Shown here: positions 1-8,790 of the stretch, one piece after another | How the letters are laid out: each line of letters starts with the position of its first letter | How positions within the stretch are numbered: position 1 is the stretch's first letter | From: Lewinellaceae bacterium | Lineage (GTDB): Bacteria > Bacteroidota > Bacteroidia > Chitinophagales > Saprospiraceae | DNA: 64,000 nucleotides | Direction: 5' to 3' | NCBI GenBank assembly: GCA_016716135.1 | Contig: JADJWX010000010.1 | Span: forward strand, 248,001-312,000 | Program-made: the position numbers and the translations under genes | Notes under the pieces: generated by a model | What the model saw: the letters and a program-made list of their open reading frames with translations, nothing else | The model's database searches: none | What the model was told of the DNA's origin: nothing

Positions 1-12
1 TATTGGACTTTT

Positions 13-2001
13 CTACCCCCCTTGCTGAAGCCGCTGAACCATTTGCATATCGGCCTGCACCTGGTCCATTTTCCCAAGCGACTGGTTGATCACAGCACGG
101 GTTTGATAGGCGCGCGCATAGTTCGGATCGATGGCGATTGCCTGATTGACATCCTCCAGCGCTTTTCCCGGTTGCCCGTTTTTCAATTGTGCGTAAGCGC
201 GGTTGTTGTACAGCATCGCCATGCCCGGGTTGATCTGAATGGCGCGCGAATAATCGGATACTGCAGCGTCAAATTGTTGCAAACCCATCAGGATCAGGGC
301 GCGGTTGACCAGGGCTTCGAGGTAGTTGGGGTTTAGTTCCACCGCGCGGGTGTAGTCCTGCAAAGCCCGGTCGGGCATGCCCGATTTTTCATGGGCGACT
401 GCCCGGAAATAAAACGCTTCCGGCGCCTGCGCTTCCAATTCAATGCTCCGGTTCAGGTCGGGAATGGCTTCCTGCGGGCGGTTGAGCATGACCAGGCACT
501 TGCCCCGGTTCAGGAATAATTTTGGCGAAACAAGCCCGGCCTGAATGGCATTGGTGAAATCATCGAGCGCTTCCGGAATTTTTTTCAAATTGAAATACGC
601 CTGCCCGCGGCCATTGTATGCTTCCACCGTATTCGGGTCGTATTTCAATGCTTCGCTGTAGTGGTAAGCGGCTTCATCAAACTTATACGACAGGAGTTCG
701 CTGTAGGCCAGATTGCATTGGCAAAGTGCCGCTTCCGGTGTTTTTTCCACACAGTTTGAAAACAGGGCGATGCCGTCTTTCCAAACCTTCGTTTGTTGAA
801 AACTTAGCACACCCAACACAGCAACAATGCCTGCTAAAATGCCATAACGCTGTGCCGGTTTCAGTTTTTCCACCAGTAAGGCAAGCAGCAGGAACAAGCC
901 CAGGCAGGAAATGTAGACATACCGGTCGGAGCGCAACTCGAAACTGCCCACCGTCCGAAACGGCAACATCACGCTGAGGGGCAGGAGATAAATTGCAAGC
1001 CCAAGCAGCAAATCGTAGTTCGAGCGGCCTTTTTTCCAAATTAAAAACGCCAGACCCGCCAAAACTACCGGTGCAGCGTAGTACGTCCAATCCCAACTGC
1101 CGCCGGATTTTACAAAAGGATAGGCGATGGAAAAACCGACCGGCGCCAGCAGTTTGACCGGGTAAAACAACAACGTTTGGCAAACCATCCAGAAGCGGTC
1201 GAGCGTCGAAAATACCGCCGAGGTTGCCTCAATGTCGTGCCCTTCCTGAGCCCGGGTCATAAACGTATACACCCCGAATGCGAGGCTGATTGCGAAAAAC
1301 GGGATTTTGTTCAGCACAAATTTCCAGTCCCATTTTCCGGCCCGGTAGGTATCAATGGCCAGCAAGAGCAACGGCAGTGTGACGGCAGCAGATTTGGCCA
1401 GGCAAGCCAGTACAAAAGCCGCAATGGCCAGGCCGTAGTAGAGTGGGGTAGTGCGCGACTTCCACTGTACATAGGCAAGTGCGCCAAGCAGGTAAAACGT
1501 GGAAAACAGCACCGTACTCAGTGCCGCCGCCCAGGAAACCGCCTCCACCTGGACCGGATGCACGGCAAACAAAGCCGCGGCAAAAAATGCAGGCCAGTGC
1601 CGTCGAACAAGTTGCCGGAGCAACAAGTAGGCAACCCCCGCATTGATGCTGTGCAAAACCAGGCCAAGCAGGTGGTACCCCCAGGCTTCCTTACCGGAGA
1701 TCAGGCTGCCGATCCAGTAGCCGATCCAGGAAACCGGGGCATACATGCCCAGGTTTTGCCCGCTGAAAAACTTGCCTAAGGAGGGGTTTTGAAGCGCCTG
1801 GTTGTAAAGGATTGCCTTATCGTCATCGAAAAAAACGAAGCCGTTTTTTACCGAAAGTGCATACACGGCAGCTGCCATTGCCATTAAAAGTACGGCAAAC
1901 AGTGCCGGTCGTTCCGGCTGTTTCATGGAATCAGTTGCCGGTTGTTGCGTTGCCGGAGCCGGGGTGGCCGGCCGTGCTTTATGCTTGAGTTTCTTCGCCA
2001 T
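13..2001 (-). CDS. Polytopic membrane protein with GT-C-like N-terminus and C-terminal TPR repeats
   Basis: 662 residues. A short Lys/Pro/Ala-rich cytosolic head (1-30) is followed by about ten hydrophobic segments between residues 35 and 400. The first extracytoplasmic loop carries an acidic FDDDKA motif (residues 58-63), the place where GT-C glycosyltransferases and eukaryotic TMTC proteins hold their catalytic acid. From about residue 420 to 655 there are roughly seven tetratricopeptide repeats, each ending in the usual pattern of Ala/Asp-x-x-Pro-Asn followed by a new helix. Family knowledge: TMTC-like proteins are O-mannosyltransferases or chaperone-like membrane proteins; the substrate here is unknown. 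The gene follows mtgA with only 11 nt between, so both are probably one transcript from the promoter near 2826. The fold assignment is good; enzymatic activity is inferred. Confidence 0.8.
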   Translation of the reverse strand: MAKKLKHKARPATPAPATQQPATDSMKQPERPALFAVLLMAMAAAVYALSVKNGFVFFDDDKAILYNQALQNPSLGKFFSGQNLGMYAPVSWIGYWIGSLISGKEAWGYHLLGLVLHSINAGVAYLLLRQLVRRHWPAFFAAALFAVHPVQVEAVSWAAALSTVLFSTFYLLGALAYVQWKSRTTPLYYGLAIAAFVLACLAKSAAVTLPLLLLAIDTYRAGKWDWKFVLNKIPFFAISLAFGVYTFMTRAQEGHDIEATSAVFSTLDRFWMVCQTLLFYPVKLLAPVGFSIAYPFVKSGGSWDWTYYAAPVVLAGLAFLIWKKGRSNYDLLLGLAIYLLPLSVMLPFRTVGSFELRSDRYVYISCLGLFLLLALLVEKLKPAQRYGILAGIVAVLGVLSFQQTKVWKDGIALFSNCVEKTPEAALCQCNLAYSELLSYKFDEAAYHYSEALKYDPNTVEAYNGRGQAYFNLKKIPEALDDFTNAIQAGLVSPKLFLNRGKCLVMLNRPQEAIPDLNRSIELEAQAPEAFYFRAVAHEKSGMPDRALQDYTRAVELNPNYLEALVNRALILMGLQQFDAAVSDYSRAIQINPGMAMLYNNRAYAQLKNGQPGKALEDVNQAIAIDPNYARAYQTRAVINQSLGKMDQVQADMQMVQRLQQGG

Positions 2002-2012
2002 TCAATTTGTTG

Positions 2013-2801
2013 CTAACCAGGCTTGCGGGGAGTATTGGGTTCTTCGTAGTCTATTTTTCCGCCCCACATCCGCATCTGGCGAAGAATCCAGGCTTGCCGT
2101 TTTCGCATCAGGGCGGAGGGCCGGGCAATATTCCGTTTGAGCGGGCTCGGCAATACCGTTGCCATCAGTGCAGCCTCATGGCTGGTTAAATCCTTTGCGC
2201 TTTTGCGAAAAAAATGCTGCGCAGCGGCCTCGGCCCCGTAAATGCCGTCGCCAAACTCAATCACATTCAAATAAACGGTCATGATCCGTTCCTTGCTCCA
2301 AATGAGCTCGATCAGAAAGGTGAAATACACCTCCAGGCCTTTGCGGATCCAGGAGCGGGAAGGCCACAGGAAGACATTCTTTGCCGTTTGCTGGCTGATC
2401 GTGCTGGCGCCGCGTTTGCGTTTATGCGTTTGATTGTGGGCGTAGGCTTCCTCGATGGCTTCAAAATCAAAGCCGATATGCTCCAGGAATTCCTGGTCTT
2501 CTGCGCACACCACGGCAAGTTGAAGTTTTGGCGACAAATTTTTAAACGAAACCCAATCCTTTTTCAGGCGGACCGTACGGGCAGGGTCGTTTGCCTGCTG
2601 AATATTTCGAATAATCATCAGCGGCGTTACCGGCACCGGCAAAAAACTGTACAGCACCGTCATGCCGATGGTAATTCCCAAAAACCACAACAGCAGGCGC
2701 AGCACCAGGCGGCGGAAGTACAAACCCCACCGTAAGGCGCCATTTTCTGTTTTCGGTATGCCGCGATACCAGCGCCGAAGACCGTTTTTTATAAAATTCA
2801 C
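2013..2801 (-). CDS. mtgA: Monofunctional biosynthetic peptidoglycan transglycosylase
   Basis: GT51-family enzyme that polymerises lipid II into glycan strands on the outer face of the inner membrane. All family motifs are visible: EDQEFLEHIGFD with the catalytic Glu, KRGASTISQQTAKN, and KERIMTVYLNVIEFG followed by GIYGAEAAAQHFF. One transmembrane helix (about residues 30-52) precedes the catalytic domain, and there is no transpeptidase domain, as expected for MtgA. The frame is open upstream to an ATG at 2852, but a promoter -7 box (2822-2830, - strand) lies inside that extension. I therefore choose the GTG at 2801, giving 262 residues, close to the usual length. It is cotranscribed with the TPR membrane protein downstream. 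Confidence 0.92.
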   Translation of the reverse strand: MNFIKNGLRRWYRGIPKTENGALRWGLYFRRLVLRLLLWFLGITIGMTVLYSFLPVPVTPLMIIRNIQQANDPARTVRLKKDWVSFKNLSPKLQLAVVCAEDQEFLEHIGFDFEAIEEAYAHNQTHKRKRGASTISQQTAKNVFLWPSRSWIRKGLEVYFTFLIELIWSKERIMTVYLNVIEFGDGIYGAEAAAQHFFRKSAKDLTSHEAALMATVLPSPLKRNIARPSALMRKRQAWILRQMRMWGGKIDYEEPNTPRKPG

Positions 2802-2821
2802 CGATTCGAAAATTTGGAATT

Positions 2822-2830
2822 GCAAAGGTA
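2822..2830 (-). promoter_or_regulatory. Promoter -7 box of mtgA operon
   Basis: On the - strand this reads TACCTTTGC, matching the Bacteroidota -7 consensus TAnnTTTG. It lies 20 nt before the GTG at 2801 and rules out the longer mtgA reading frame. Confidence 0.6.
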
Positions 2831-2870
2831 AGTTGGCCCACCCGCATTCCATGCCTGCGCTGCAAATTCC

Positions 2871-5483
2871 TTAGAACCCGCCATCCATACCTTCACCACC
2901 CGCGTCGAATTTTAAATTTTTCCGCTTGAACAGCGAAACATCGAACTTGCCAAAGCGCCAGGAAAAGTTCAGCCGTACAAACTGCGGATCGCGCCGGCGC
3001 CAGGAATCCTGCACGAAGAAATCCGACTCCGAGAAACTACCGCTGCGCCGGCTACGGAAAATATCCTGCATACTGAGTGTGATCGATGCCGTCCGATTCC
3101 AGAGGTCCTTCCGCACGGAGAGATCGACGAACCACACCGGGATCGTATAGCCCTGCGCACTCGACGACGGCCCGCCTCCCCAACCGCCATGTCCGGACCG
3201 GCTGTTCAAGGCAAAGGCTGTTCGACTCTGATAACTTCCGGAAACCTGAATAGTGAGCGCTGCAGGTAGTTTTATGTTCAGGTTTTCTTTGGCAAACCAG
3301 GTAAACTGTTGCCGTGACAAGTCGCTTTCGACATTTCGGGCATTTACCTCGGAGTTGTAAAAATTGAGGTTGCTGATGAGCTCGATCCGTTTCCAAAACT
3401 CATTTTTCACGGTAAATTCCAGGCCGTACGCTTTGCTGGAATTGGAGTTTGCAAACGATGACACGATCACGTCGCGGTCCAGAAGCGCATTGTATTCTGA
3501 AAACTGGTAGCCGGTGATAAGGTTTTTAGCCTGTTTGTAATATACCGAAACCAGTATGTTGTGGGCCCGGTTGAAAATATTCTGGTAGGAAAGTTCAAAT
3601 GAATTGGTGAATTCGGGAACAAGCCCGGGGTTGCCGCGCGACAACAACAGGGAATCCGAAAAATCCGGGAAGGGGATAATCTGGAAAAAGTTGGGCCGGT
3701 TAACCCTGCGGCTGTAGCTCGCCTGCAAATTATCTTCCTCGTTCAGTTTGTAGGTCACAAACACACTTGGGAACAGGCTCAAGGGGTATTCATTCGAGAA
3801 GGAGGAATCGATATCCAGCAAGGTTCCGGTGTAAAACGAACTTTCGGCCCGCAAGCCAAGTTGATAGCCCCAGGTTTTGAAGGAATGGCTGAGTGTGCCG
3901 TAGGCCGCATACACCTGGTCGATGAATTCATATTCATCGGCAAAGGTTGGCGCGCGCACAAATTCGGCATTGCCAAAATCGTACTGGTAACTCGCATTGT
4001 CGCTGTAAAAATCGCGGATGGCGGCGCGTGCGCCCGCTTCAAGTTTGAGGTTGGCAGAAATGGGATTCACGTAGTCTGTTTGTGCCGTGTACTGTTTATT
4101 CAGCCCGGTGCCTTCCTGCAGCTGCCGTGTTTCCAATGTCGAGGCCTGGTAGGCGGTGTTGAACAGGCCTGCATTATCCCATTTCCCGCGGTTGTAATTG
4201 ATATCGGCAGTCCACTCTTTTCCATTTTTCGGGTAAATGTGTTTGTACAAAATCTGCCCGCCGTAGTTCCGCCACTGCCGGGCATTGTCGGAATCGCGAA
4301 AGGCCGTGCTGCTGGCGGCAACCGCACTGCCGGCCAGGGTATCGGTTTGAATGGCCAGATTATCAAAGTTGTCCATATCGCCGCGGTGCATGCTGCCTGT
4401 GAACGTCAACGTGTTGCGGTTATTGACAAACCAGTCTAAGCCCGTACGCAGGTAGATCATTTTGCGGTTGCTCTCCGACTCGGAGTCCTGGTAAACATTG
4501 GTCAGCGGGCTGCCGAACAGGTTGTTTCGATCCGTTTCGCCATTGCCCAGTGAGCGGCGGAAAAAAGTGCCTCCGGCAATAAACGCATTGAATTTGCCTT
4601 CGCGGGCATTCAGGTTGACGCCGAAATTGGGCCGGCCGCGCATGTCTACTCCTGCACGGAGGTTGCCATTATAGCCGATCCGACGTTCTTTTTTCAAGAC
4701 AATATTGACGATACCGGCATTGCCTCCGGAGGCGTCGTATTTCGCAGACGGGTTGGTGATCACCTCGATATTATCGATGGCATCGGCCGGGATTTGGTCG
4801 AGGGTGAGCGTCGTTGGCCTGCCGTCGACAAAAAGTTGCGGCGCAGCGTTGCGCATGGTCAGGTTGCCATCGATATCCACCACGAGCGAGGGTACGTTTT
4901 TCAGGGCATCTTCCGCAGTGCCGCCGGCAGCGACGCCGTCTTTATCCACTTTGTAGATTTTTTTGTCCAGCGCCAGGCTGACTGCCGAGCTTTCGCTGGT
5001 CACAGTCACTTCTTTGAGCAGCTGCGAACTGGCGGCAAGCGGGATGTCGCCCAGGTCTTTATCCACATTCGGTAAACCGCCGCCCGCGGTTGGCATGCCG
5101 GTGATAAAGGCAATTTTTTTCTCAACGGTGGCATAGCCCATGAAGCTGATCTTCAGGGTATAGTTGCCCATTACGGCTAAGTTAGCCAGGCTGAAATCGC
5201 CGTTTTCCTCGGTTAACTGACCGGCAACAATTTTTTCCTGCATCGATTTGCTGGTACTGTCGAACCGCATCGCGCTGAGTTGTACAGACGCGTAGGGGAC
5301 CCCCTTCCCGGTACTTTCGTCGACAACTTTGCCATAAAACCGGCCGATGTTTGCCATGGCCGGATTTTGCGACATGCCGGCGAAATTTCCTCGCGGCTGT
5401 TGGGCTTTGAGGGAGGATGTTGCACTAAGAATCAGGCCGATAACACAGCATGTGAAATAACGGCGCAGGAAGGTGACTGCCAT
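2871..5483 (-). CDS. TonB-dependent-receptor-like outer membrane beta-barrel protein
   Basis: 870 residues from the ATG at 5483; the frame is open further upstream, but the signal peptide (MAVTFLRRYFTCCVIGLI, cleaved after about SSLKA) begins here. Order of parts: carboxypeptidase-regulatory-like beta-sandwich (about 33-125, starting FYGKVVDESTGKGVPYASV), plug domain (about 155-265, with LFVDGRPTTL and IPADAIDNIEVITNPSAKYD), then a large barrel of alternating aromatic strands to the C-terminus. This is the outer-membrane beta-barrel family widespread in Bacteroidota and related to SusC-type receptors, but no SusD partner is adjacent, so the ligand is unknown. It stands alone, 159 nt downstream of lysC on the same strand. 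Family assignment is firm; the transported substrate cannot be read from the sequence. Confidence 0.88.
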   Translation of the reverse strand: MAVTFLRRYFTCCVIGLILSATSSLKAQQPRGNFAGMSQNPAMANIGRFYGKVVDESTGKGVPYASVQLSAMRFDSTSKSMQEKIVAGQLTEENGDFSLANLAVMGNYTLKISFMGYATVEKKIAFITGMPTAGGGLPNVDKDLGDIPLAASSQLLKEVTVTSESSAVSLALDKKIYKVDKDGVAAGGTAEDALKNVPSLVVDIDGNLTMRNAAPQLFVDGRPTTLTLDQIPADAIDNIEVITNPSAKYDASGGNAGIVNIVLKKERRIGYNGNLRAGVDMRGRPNFGVNLNAREGKFNAFIAGGTFFRRSLGNGETDRNNLFGSPLTNVYQDSESESNRKMIYLRTGLDWFVNNRNTLTFTGSMHRGDMDNFDNLAIQTDTLAGSAVAASSTAFRDSDNARQWRNYGGQILYKHIYPKNGKEWTADINYNRGKWDNAGLFNTAYQASTLETRQLQEGTGLNKQYTAQTDYVNPISANLKLEAGARAAIRDFYSDNASYQYDFGNAEFVRAPTFADEYEFIDQVYAAYGTLSHSFKTWGYQLGLRAESSFYTGTLLDIDSSFSNEYPLSLFPSVFVTYKLNEEDNLQASYSRRVNRPNFFQIIPFPDFSDSLLLSRGNPGLVPEFTNSFELSYQNIFNRAHNILVSVYYKQAKNLITGYQFSEYNALLDRDVIVSSFANSNSSKAYGLEFTVKNEFWKRIELISNLNFYNSEVNARNVESDLSRQQFTWFAKENLNIKLPAALTIQVSGSYQSRTAFALNSRSGHGGWGGGPSSSAQGYTIPVWFVDLSVRKDLWNRTASITLSMQDIFRSRRSGSFSESDFFVQDSWRRRDPQFVRLNFSWRFGKFDVSLFKRKNLKFDAGGEGMDGGF

Positions 5484-5642
5484 TGTATTGTTTGATTTGG
5501 AAAACGGATGCGGCGCCAGGCCGGTGGATTTTAAAAACCTGCGAATAACAGGCAATCCCAAACCAGGGTTTCAGGAAATCGACTGGCGATGCAAAGCCCG
5601 GCTGCATCAGCGCAAAATTCTCTACAGCACCACTACGTTTTC

Positions 5643-6950
5643 TTAACCCTTGGCCCGTTCCAGTTCAACTGCACGGCGCTCAATGGTCGGGACCGTTTTG
5701 ACTACCATTTGCAGGGTATTGCGGATTTTTTCTTCAAACAGAACAATTTTGCCCTTTTTCAAATTCGCCACCGTTTCTTCATTGAAATGCCGGATGGTGA
5801 TGAGTTCAAGCCCGTCTTCGCGTTTCACCTTAAACTCATCGGAAACGCCTTTGACAAAAGATTCAATCCGCTCCGGGATTGTTGGAACACAAATAGAAAA
5901 ACTGATTGCCGTGTTCTGCATCATGTTGACAAAAATGCGCAAGCCGGCCAGTTCGGCAAATAACCGGGCCATATGTTGTTCGGCGACGAAGGAGTAGTCG
6001 GTCGTGATGATATGCAACAAAGACTGGTTTTTTTCCACCACAATAATTGGCGGGTACGTCTCTTCGGTATCGCTGCTGATTTCTGTTCCCGGGGCTTCCG
6101 GGTCGAGGAACGATTTTACGTAGAGCGGTATGCTCTTGTTTTGAAGCGGTTTGATTGTTTTGGGGTGGATTACCTGTGCGCCGTAGTAAGTCATTTCGAT
6201 TGCTTCGCGGTAGGACAAGCGATCCAATTTCAGCGTATTTTCAAAAAGGCGCGGATCGGCATTTAATACGCCCGGCACATCTTTCCAGATTGTCATGCTT
6301 TCGGCATCGAGGCAAAAGGAAAAAATAGCGGCGGAATAATCGGAACCCTCACGGCCCAGCGTGGTCGTAAAGTTTTCAGTGGTAGACCCGATAAAACCCT
6401 GCGTGAGCACAAACCCACCGCTTTCCAGTAGCGGCGGCACTATTTTCAGGGCATTGGGTTTTGTCTTGTCCCAGTTAACCCAGCCTTCGCGGTACGTATT
6501 ATCGGTAATGACCACGTCCCGGGCATCCAGCCAATGTGTTTTCAGCCCGATTTTGTTCAGGTAGGCGGAAACAATTTTGGAAGAAACCAACTCCCCGACA
6601 CAGATAATCTGGTCGTACGTATAATCGTAGGAATTGGAAGGGCTCTCGTCCAACATCCATTCTGCTTCTACAAAAGTGTCGTTCACGTCGGCAAAAACAC
6701 TGTCTTCAGGCGCAAACAATCCACGCATGAGCGCGTAGTGGTTTTCCTTGACAACATTCAGTAAGGCGTTTGCTTTGCCGGATTGCTGCATGTGGGCAGC
6801 CACAACTTCTTCAAGAGCATTGGTGGTTTTGCCCATGGCCGAAACGATGATCACCAAAGGCTGATTTTTAAAACGCTCCAGGATTGACGCTACATTTTTT
6901 ACGGCGTCGGCGTCTTTTATACTGGCGCCGCCAAATTTGAATACTTGCAC
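5643..6950 (-). CDS. lysC: Aspartate kinase
   Basis: 435 residues. Phosphorylates aspartate, the first step towards lysine/diaminopimelate, threonine and methionine. The N-terminal kinase domain opens with the nucleotide-binding KFGGASIKD (residues 5-13) and contains TTLGREGSDYSAAIF and the VPGVLNADPR segment; the C-terminal 130 residues form two ACT-type regulatory domains, so feedback control by an amino acid is expected. It is not fused to homoserine dehydrogenase. The start is a GTG at 6950, which places the first beta strand (MQVFKFGG) exactly at the family N-terminus. A -7 box lies 40 nt upstream. Single-gene unit. Confidence 0.93.
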   Translation of the reverse strand: MQVFKFGGASIKDADAVKNVASILERFKNQPLVIIVSAMGKTTNALEEVVAAHMQQSGKANALLNVVKENHYALMRGLFAPEDSVFADVNDTFVEAEWMLDESPSNSYDYTYDQIICVGELVSSKIVSAYLNKIGLKTHWLDARDVVITDNTYREGWVNWDKTKPNALKIVPPLLESGGFVLTQGFIGSTTENFTTTLGREGSDYSAAIFSFCLDAESMTIWKDVPGVLNADPRLFENTLKLDRLSYREAIEMTYYGAQVIHPKTIKPLQNKSIPLYVKSFLDPEAPGTEISSDTEETYPPIIVVEKNQSLLHIITTDYSFVAEQHMARLFAELAGLRIFVNMMQNTAISFSICVPTIPERIESFVKGVSDEFKVKREDGLELITIRHFNEETVANLKKGKIVLFEEKIRNTLQMVVKTVPTIERRAVELERAKG

Positions 6951-6989
6951 GGATAATTTGCTAATTTTCAGAAGTGAATAGAATTGGCC

Positions 6990-6998
6990 GCAAAGGTA
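6990..6998 (-). promoter_or_regulatory. Promoter -7 box of lysC
   Basis: TACCTTTGC on the - strand, a full match to TAnnTTTG plus the common trailing C. A TTTG that could serve as the -33 element lies 16 nt further upstream (7015-7018). The predicted leader is about 35 nt. Confidence 0.55.
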
Positions 6999-7048
6999 AA
7001 ATTGTATTATTAAACAAATTCAAAGTCAGCACTTAAGGCCCGCAAAAA

Positions 7049-7582
7049 TTACCGGAACCGGATTTTCCGGCTTATTTCCCACACCGCAATACCGGCAGCC
7101 ACAGCGATGTTTAAGGAATGTTTGGTGCCGAATTGCGGAATTTCAATTGCACCGGCGCATGCCTGCAAAACAGCATCTGAAACACCCTCCACCTCGTTGC
7201 CCAGAACCAGCGCATATTTTTCACCCGAATTCGGATCAAAATCCTGGAGCCAGGTTTTATTTGAGGTTTGCTCTACCGCAAACACCTGGTAGCCTTGTTC
7301 TTTGAGTTGTTCAACGGCATGCAGGGATTGCGCATGATGCTCCCATACTACCGTTTCACTGCTCCCCAAAGCTGTTTTAAGAATTTCACGATGTGGTGGA
7401 ATAGCCGTAATGCCGCAGAGTACAATTTTTTCAAGGGCAAAAGCATCAGCCGTCCGGAATACCGAACCGACATTCATGCCCGAACGAACATTGTCGAGCA
7501 CCAACACAAGCGGCAATTTTTGCGTCGTGCCGAATGCTTCCGGCGAAAGGCGGTTTAATGCCTCCATACTGAGTTTTTTCAT
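7049..7582 (-). CDS. TrmH/SpoU-family RNA 2'-O-ribose methyltransferase
   Basis: 177 residues from the ATG at 7582, the second in-frame Met, chosen because the promoter box ends at 7591. SPOUT fold with the three family motifs: LDNVRSGMNVGSVFRTADAF (motif 1, residues ~28-47), ALVLGNEVEGVS (motif 2, the AdoMet knot loop) and IPQFGTKHSLNIAVAAGIA (motif 3). Members methylate tRNA or rRNA ribose; the short length without an N-terminal substrate-binding domain is like TrmL/TrmH, but the target nucleotide cannot be assigned. It is divergent from miaE, another tRNA-modification gene, across 45 nt holding two face-to-face promoters. Confidence 0.85.
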   Translation of the reverse strand: MKKLSMEALNRLSPEAFGTTQKLPLVLVLDNVRSGMNVGSVFRTADAFALEKIVLCGITAIPPHREILKTALGSSETVVWEHHAQSLHAVEQLKEQGYQVFAVEQTSNKTWLQDFDPNSGEKYALVLGNEVEGVSDAVLQACAGAIEIPQFGTKHSLNIAVAAGIAVWEISRKIRFR

Positions 7583-7590
7583 AGGCAGGC

Positions 7591-7599
7591 GCAAAGGTA
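7591..7599 (-). promoter_or_regulatory. Promoter -7 box of trmH-family gene
   Basis: TACCTTTGC on the - strand. Counted from the G of TTTG there are 9 nt to the ATG at 7582, so the mRNA leader is at most a few bases. Confidence 0.6.
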
Positions 7600-7615
7600 A
7601 GACGCCCGAAGCGCG

Positions 7616-7624
7616 TATTTTTGC
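7616..7624 (+). promoter_or_regulatory. Promoter -7 box of miaE (leaderless geometry)
   Basis: TATTTTTGC on the + strand; only four bases separate the G of TTTG from the miaE ATG at 7628, so transcription should begin at or next to the start codon. It lies 16 nt from the opposing trmH-family box. Confidence 0.6.
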
Positions 7625-7627
7625 CCG

Positions 7628-8233
7628 ATGGAACCAACATTACAAAATACTACCCTCGGACTTAAATTGCCCACGGACCCACGCTGGGTAAACCTGGCCG
7701 AAATTGATTTGGCCGAAATCCTGACCGATCATGCTTATTGCGAGCAAAAAGCGGCGACAGCATGTATATCCCTGATCCAGTCGTATCCCGATCGCATCGA
7801 ACTGGTTGAATCTTTGGCGCCGATTGTGACAGAAGAATGGGGCCATTTCCGGATGGTATTGGCCGAACTTAAAAAACGCGATTTGCCGTTGGGCCGGCAG
7901 CGGAAAGATGTTTATGTAAACGAATTGTTGCAATTTCAAAAAAAAGGCGGGTCCCGTGATGATGCCTTGTTGGAGCGCTTGCTCATTTGTGCCCTGATTG
8001 AGGCTCGAAGCTGCGAACGCTTCCGGCTTTTGTCATTGCATTGTGCCGACCATGAGCTCCGCGGATGGTACCACAAATTTATGGTTGCAGAAGCAGGGCA
8101 TTACCGCATGTTTCTCGATCTGGCTGAAACTTATTTTGGAAAGGAAAAAACCTGGGCGCGTTGGCAGGAATACCTGCACCATGAAGCCGGAATCATGCAG
8201 AATTTGCCCGAACGTGGCGATCGCATGCACTAA
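7628..8233 (+). CDS. miaE: tRNA 2-methylthio-N6-isopentenyladenosine-37 hydroxylase
   Basis: 201 residues. MiaE is a ferritin-like non-haem di-iron monooxygenase that hydroxylates the isopentenyl group of ms2i6A37 in tRNA. The four-helix bundle supplies Glu and E-x-x-H type ligands; here candidates are the Glu of YCEQKAA (~39), EEWGHFRM (~74-81), LIEARSCERF (~121-130) and VAEAGHYRMFL (~153-163). Length and motif order match the family. It is divergent from an RNA methyltransferase gene, and the start codon sits directly behind the promoter box. Downstream it converges with the HNH-like/AP2 gene. Confidence 0.93.
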   Translation: MEPTLQNTTLGLKLPTDPRWVNLAEIDLAEILTDHAYCEQKAATACISLIQSYPDRIELVESLAPIVTEEWGHFRMVLAELKKRDLPLGRQRKDVYVNELLQFQKKGGSRDDALLERLLICALIEARSCERFRLLSLHCADHELRGWYHKFMVAEAGHYRMFLDLAETYFGKEKTWARWQEYLHHEAGIMQNLPERGDRMH

Positions 8234-8259
8234 AAACCTGAAATTTTAACGCAACCGGC

Positions 8260-8790
8260 TTATTTCAACTTGTTAATCTTGCCTTCTTCGCCATAAATCT
8301 CTCTGGAGACTTTGTTGTAGGCCGCAGCAGCCTCTTCGGCGGTATCGAACATACCCAAGTGTTTGGATTTGCCTTTTATCGAAATGACGGCGCGAAAGCG
8401 GTTGTGTTCTTTGTAGACCCCGGTGTATCCGGTCTTGCTACTGGTCTTTCGCTGGCGGCTGGCCACTGAACGCGAGCGGTAAACAAGGTTTTCAAGCCGG
8501 CAATCCAGTTTGTCGCCATTTTTTGCGCCAACTAATCGTTGCTTACCGGCTTTTTGATCTGCAAGAAATTTTTCAGCAATGAGTTTGTGCAAATACAGCG
8601 TTTCCGTTTTAAATCCACCGTCTGCGCGTTTCCAGGTTTTTTGAAAAACAGCACATCCGCTGGAATGCTTTCTGAGGTTATTGATCAGGTCTATTTTTGA
8701 AAGGTAAGGGTCGGAGGCAAGCCAATCGTAAACATGGTCATCCAATAAAACCATATCATCGGCATTCTTCAGTTTTACTTTGTAAATCAC
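8260..8790 (-). CDS. AP2-domain protein with degenerate HNH-type N-terminal domain
   Basis: 176 residues. The C-terminal 55 residues are an AP2/ERF-type DNA-binding domain (TGYTGVYKEHNRFRAVISI, then GKSKHLGMFDTAEEAAAAYN). The central part (about 70-115) looks like the HNH module that precedes AP2 domains in phage and intron homing endonucleases: it has the leading LHKLIAEKFL helix and the closing DCRLENLVY. Where active enzymes have a His-Ile-Asp-Gly-Asn core, this protein has VGAKNGDKLD, so the catalytic His appears to be missing. I infer a DNA-binding protein derived from a homing endonuclease rather than an active nuclease. It is solitary, with no flanking repeats recognised. Confidence 0.72.
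   Translation of the reverse strand: MIYKVKLKNADDMVLLDDHVYDWLASDPYLSKIDLINNLRKHSSGCAVFQKTWKRADGGFKTETLYLHKLIAEKFLADQKAGKQRLVGAKNGDKLDCRLENLVYRSRSVASRQRKTSSKTGYTGVYKEHNRFRAVISIKGKSKHLGMFDTAEEAAAAYNKVSREIYGEEGKINKLK

Noticed and set aside
5302..5309. CCCTTCCC (GGGAAGGG on -), a KOPS variant pointing away from dif
   Set aside because: Only one example with N = A; the over-represented form here is GGGTAGGG, which shows no opposing copy.
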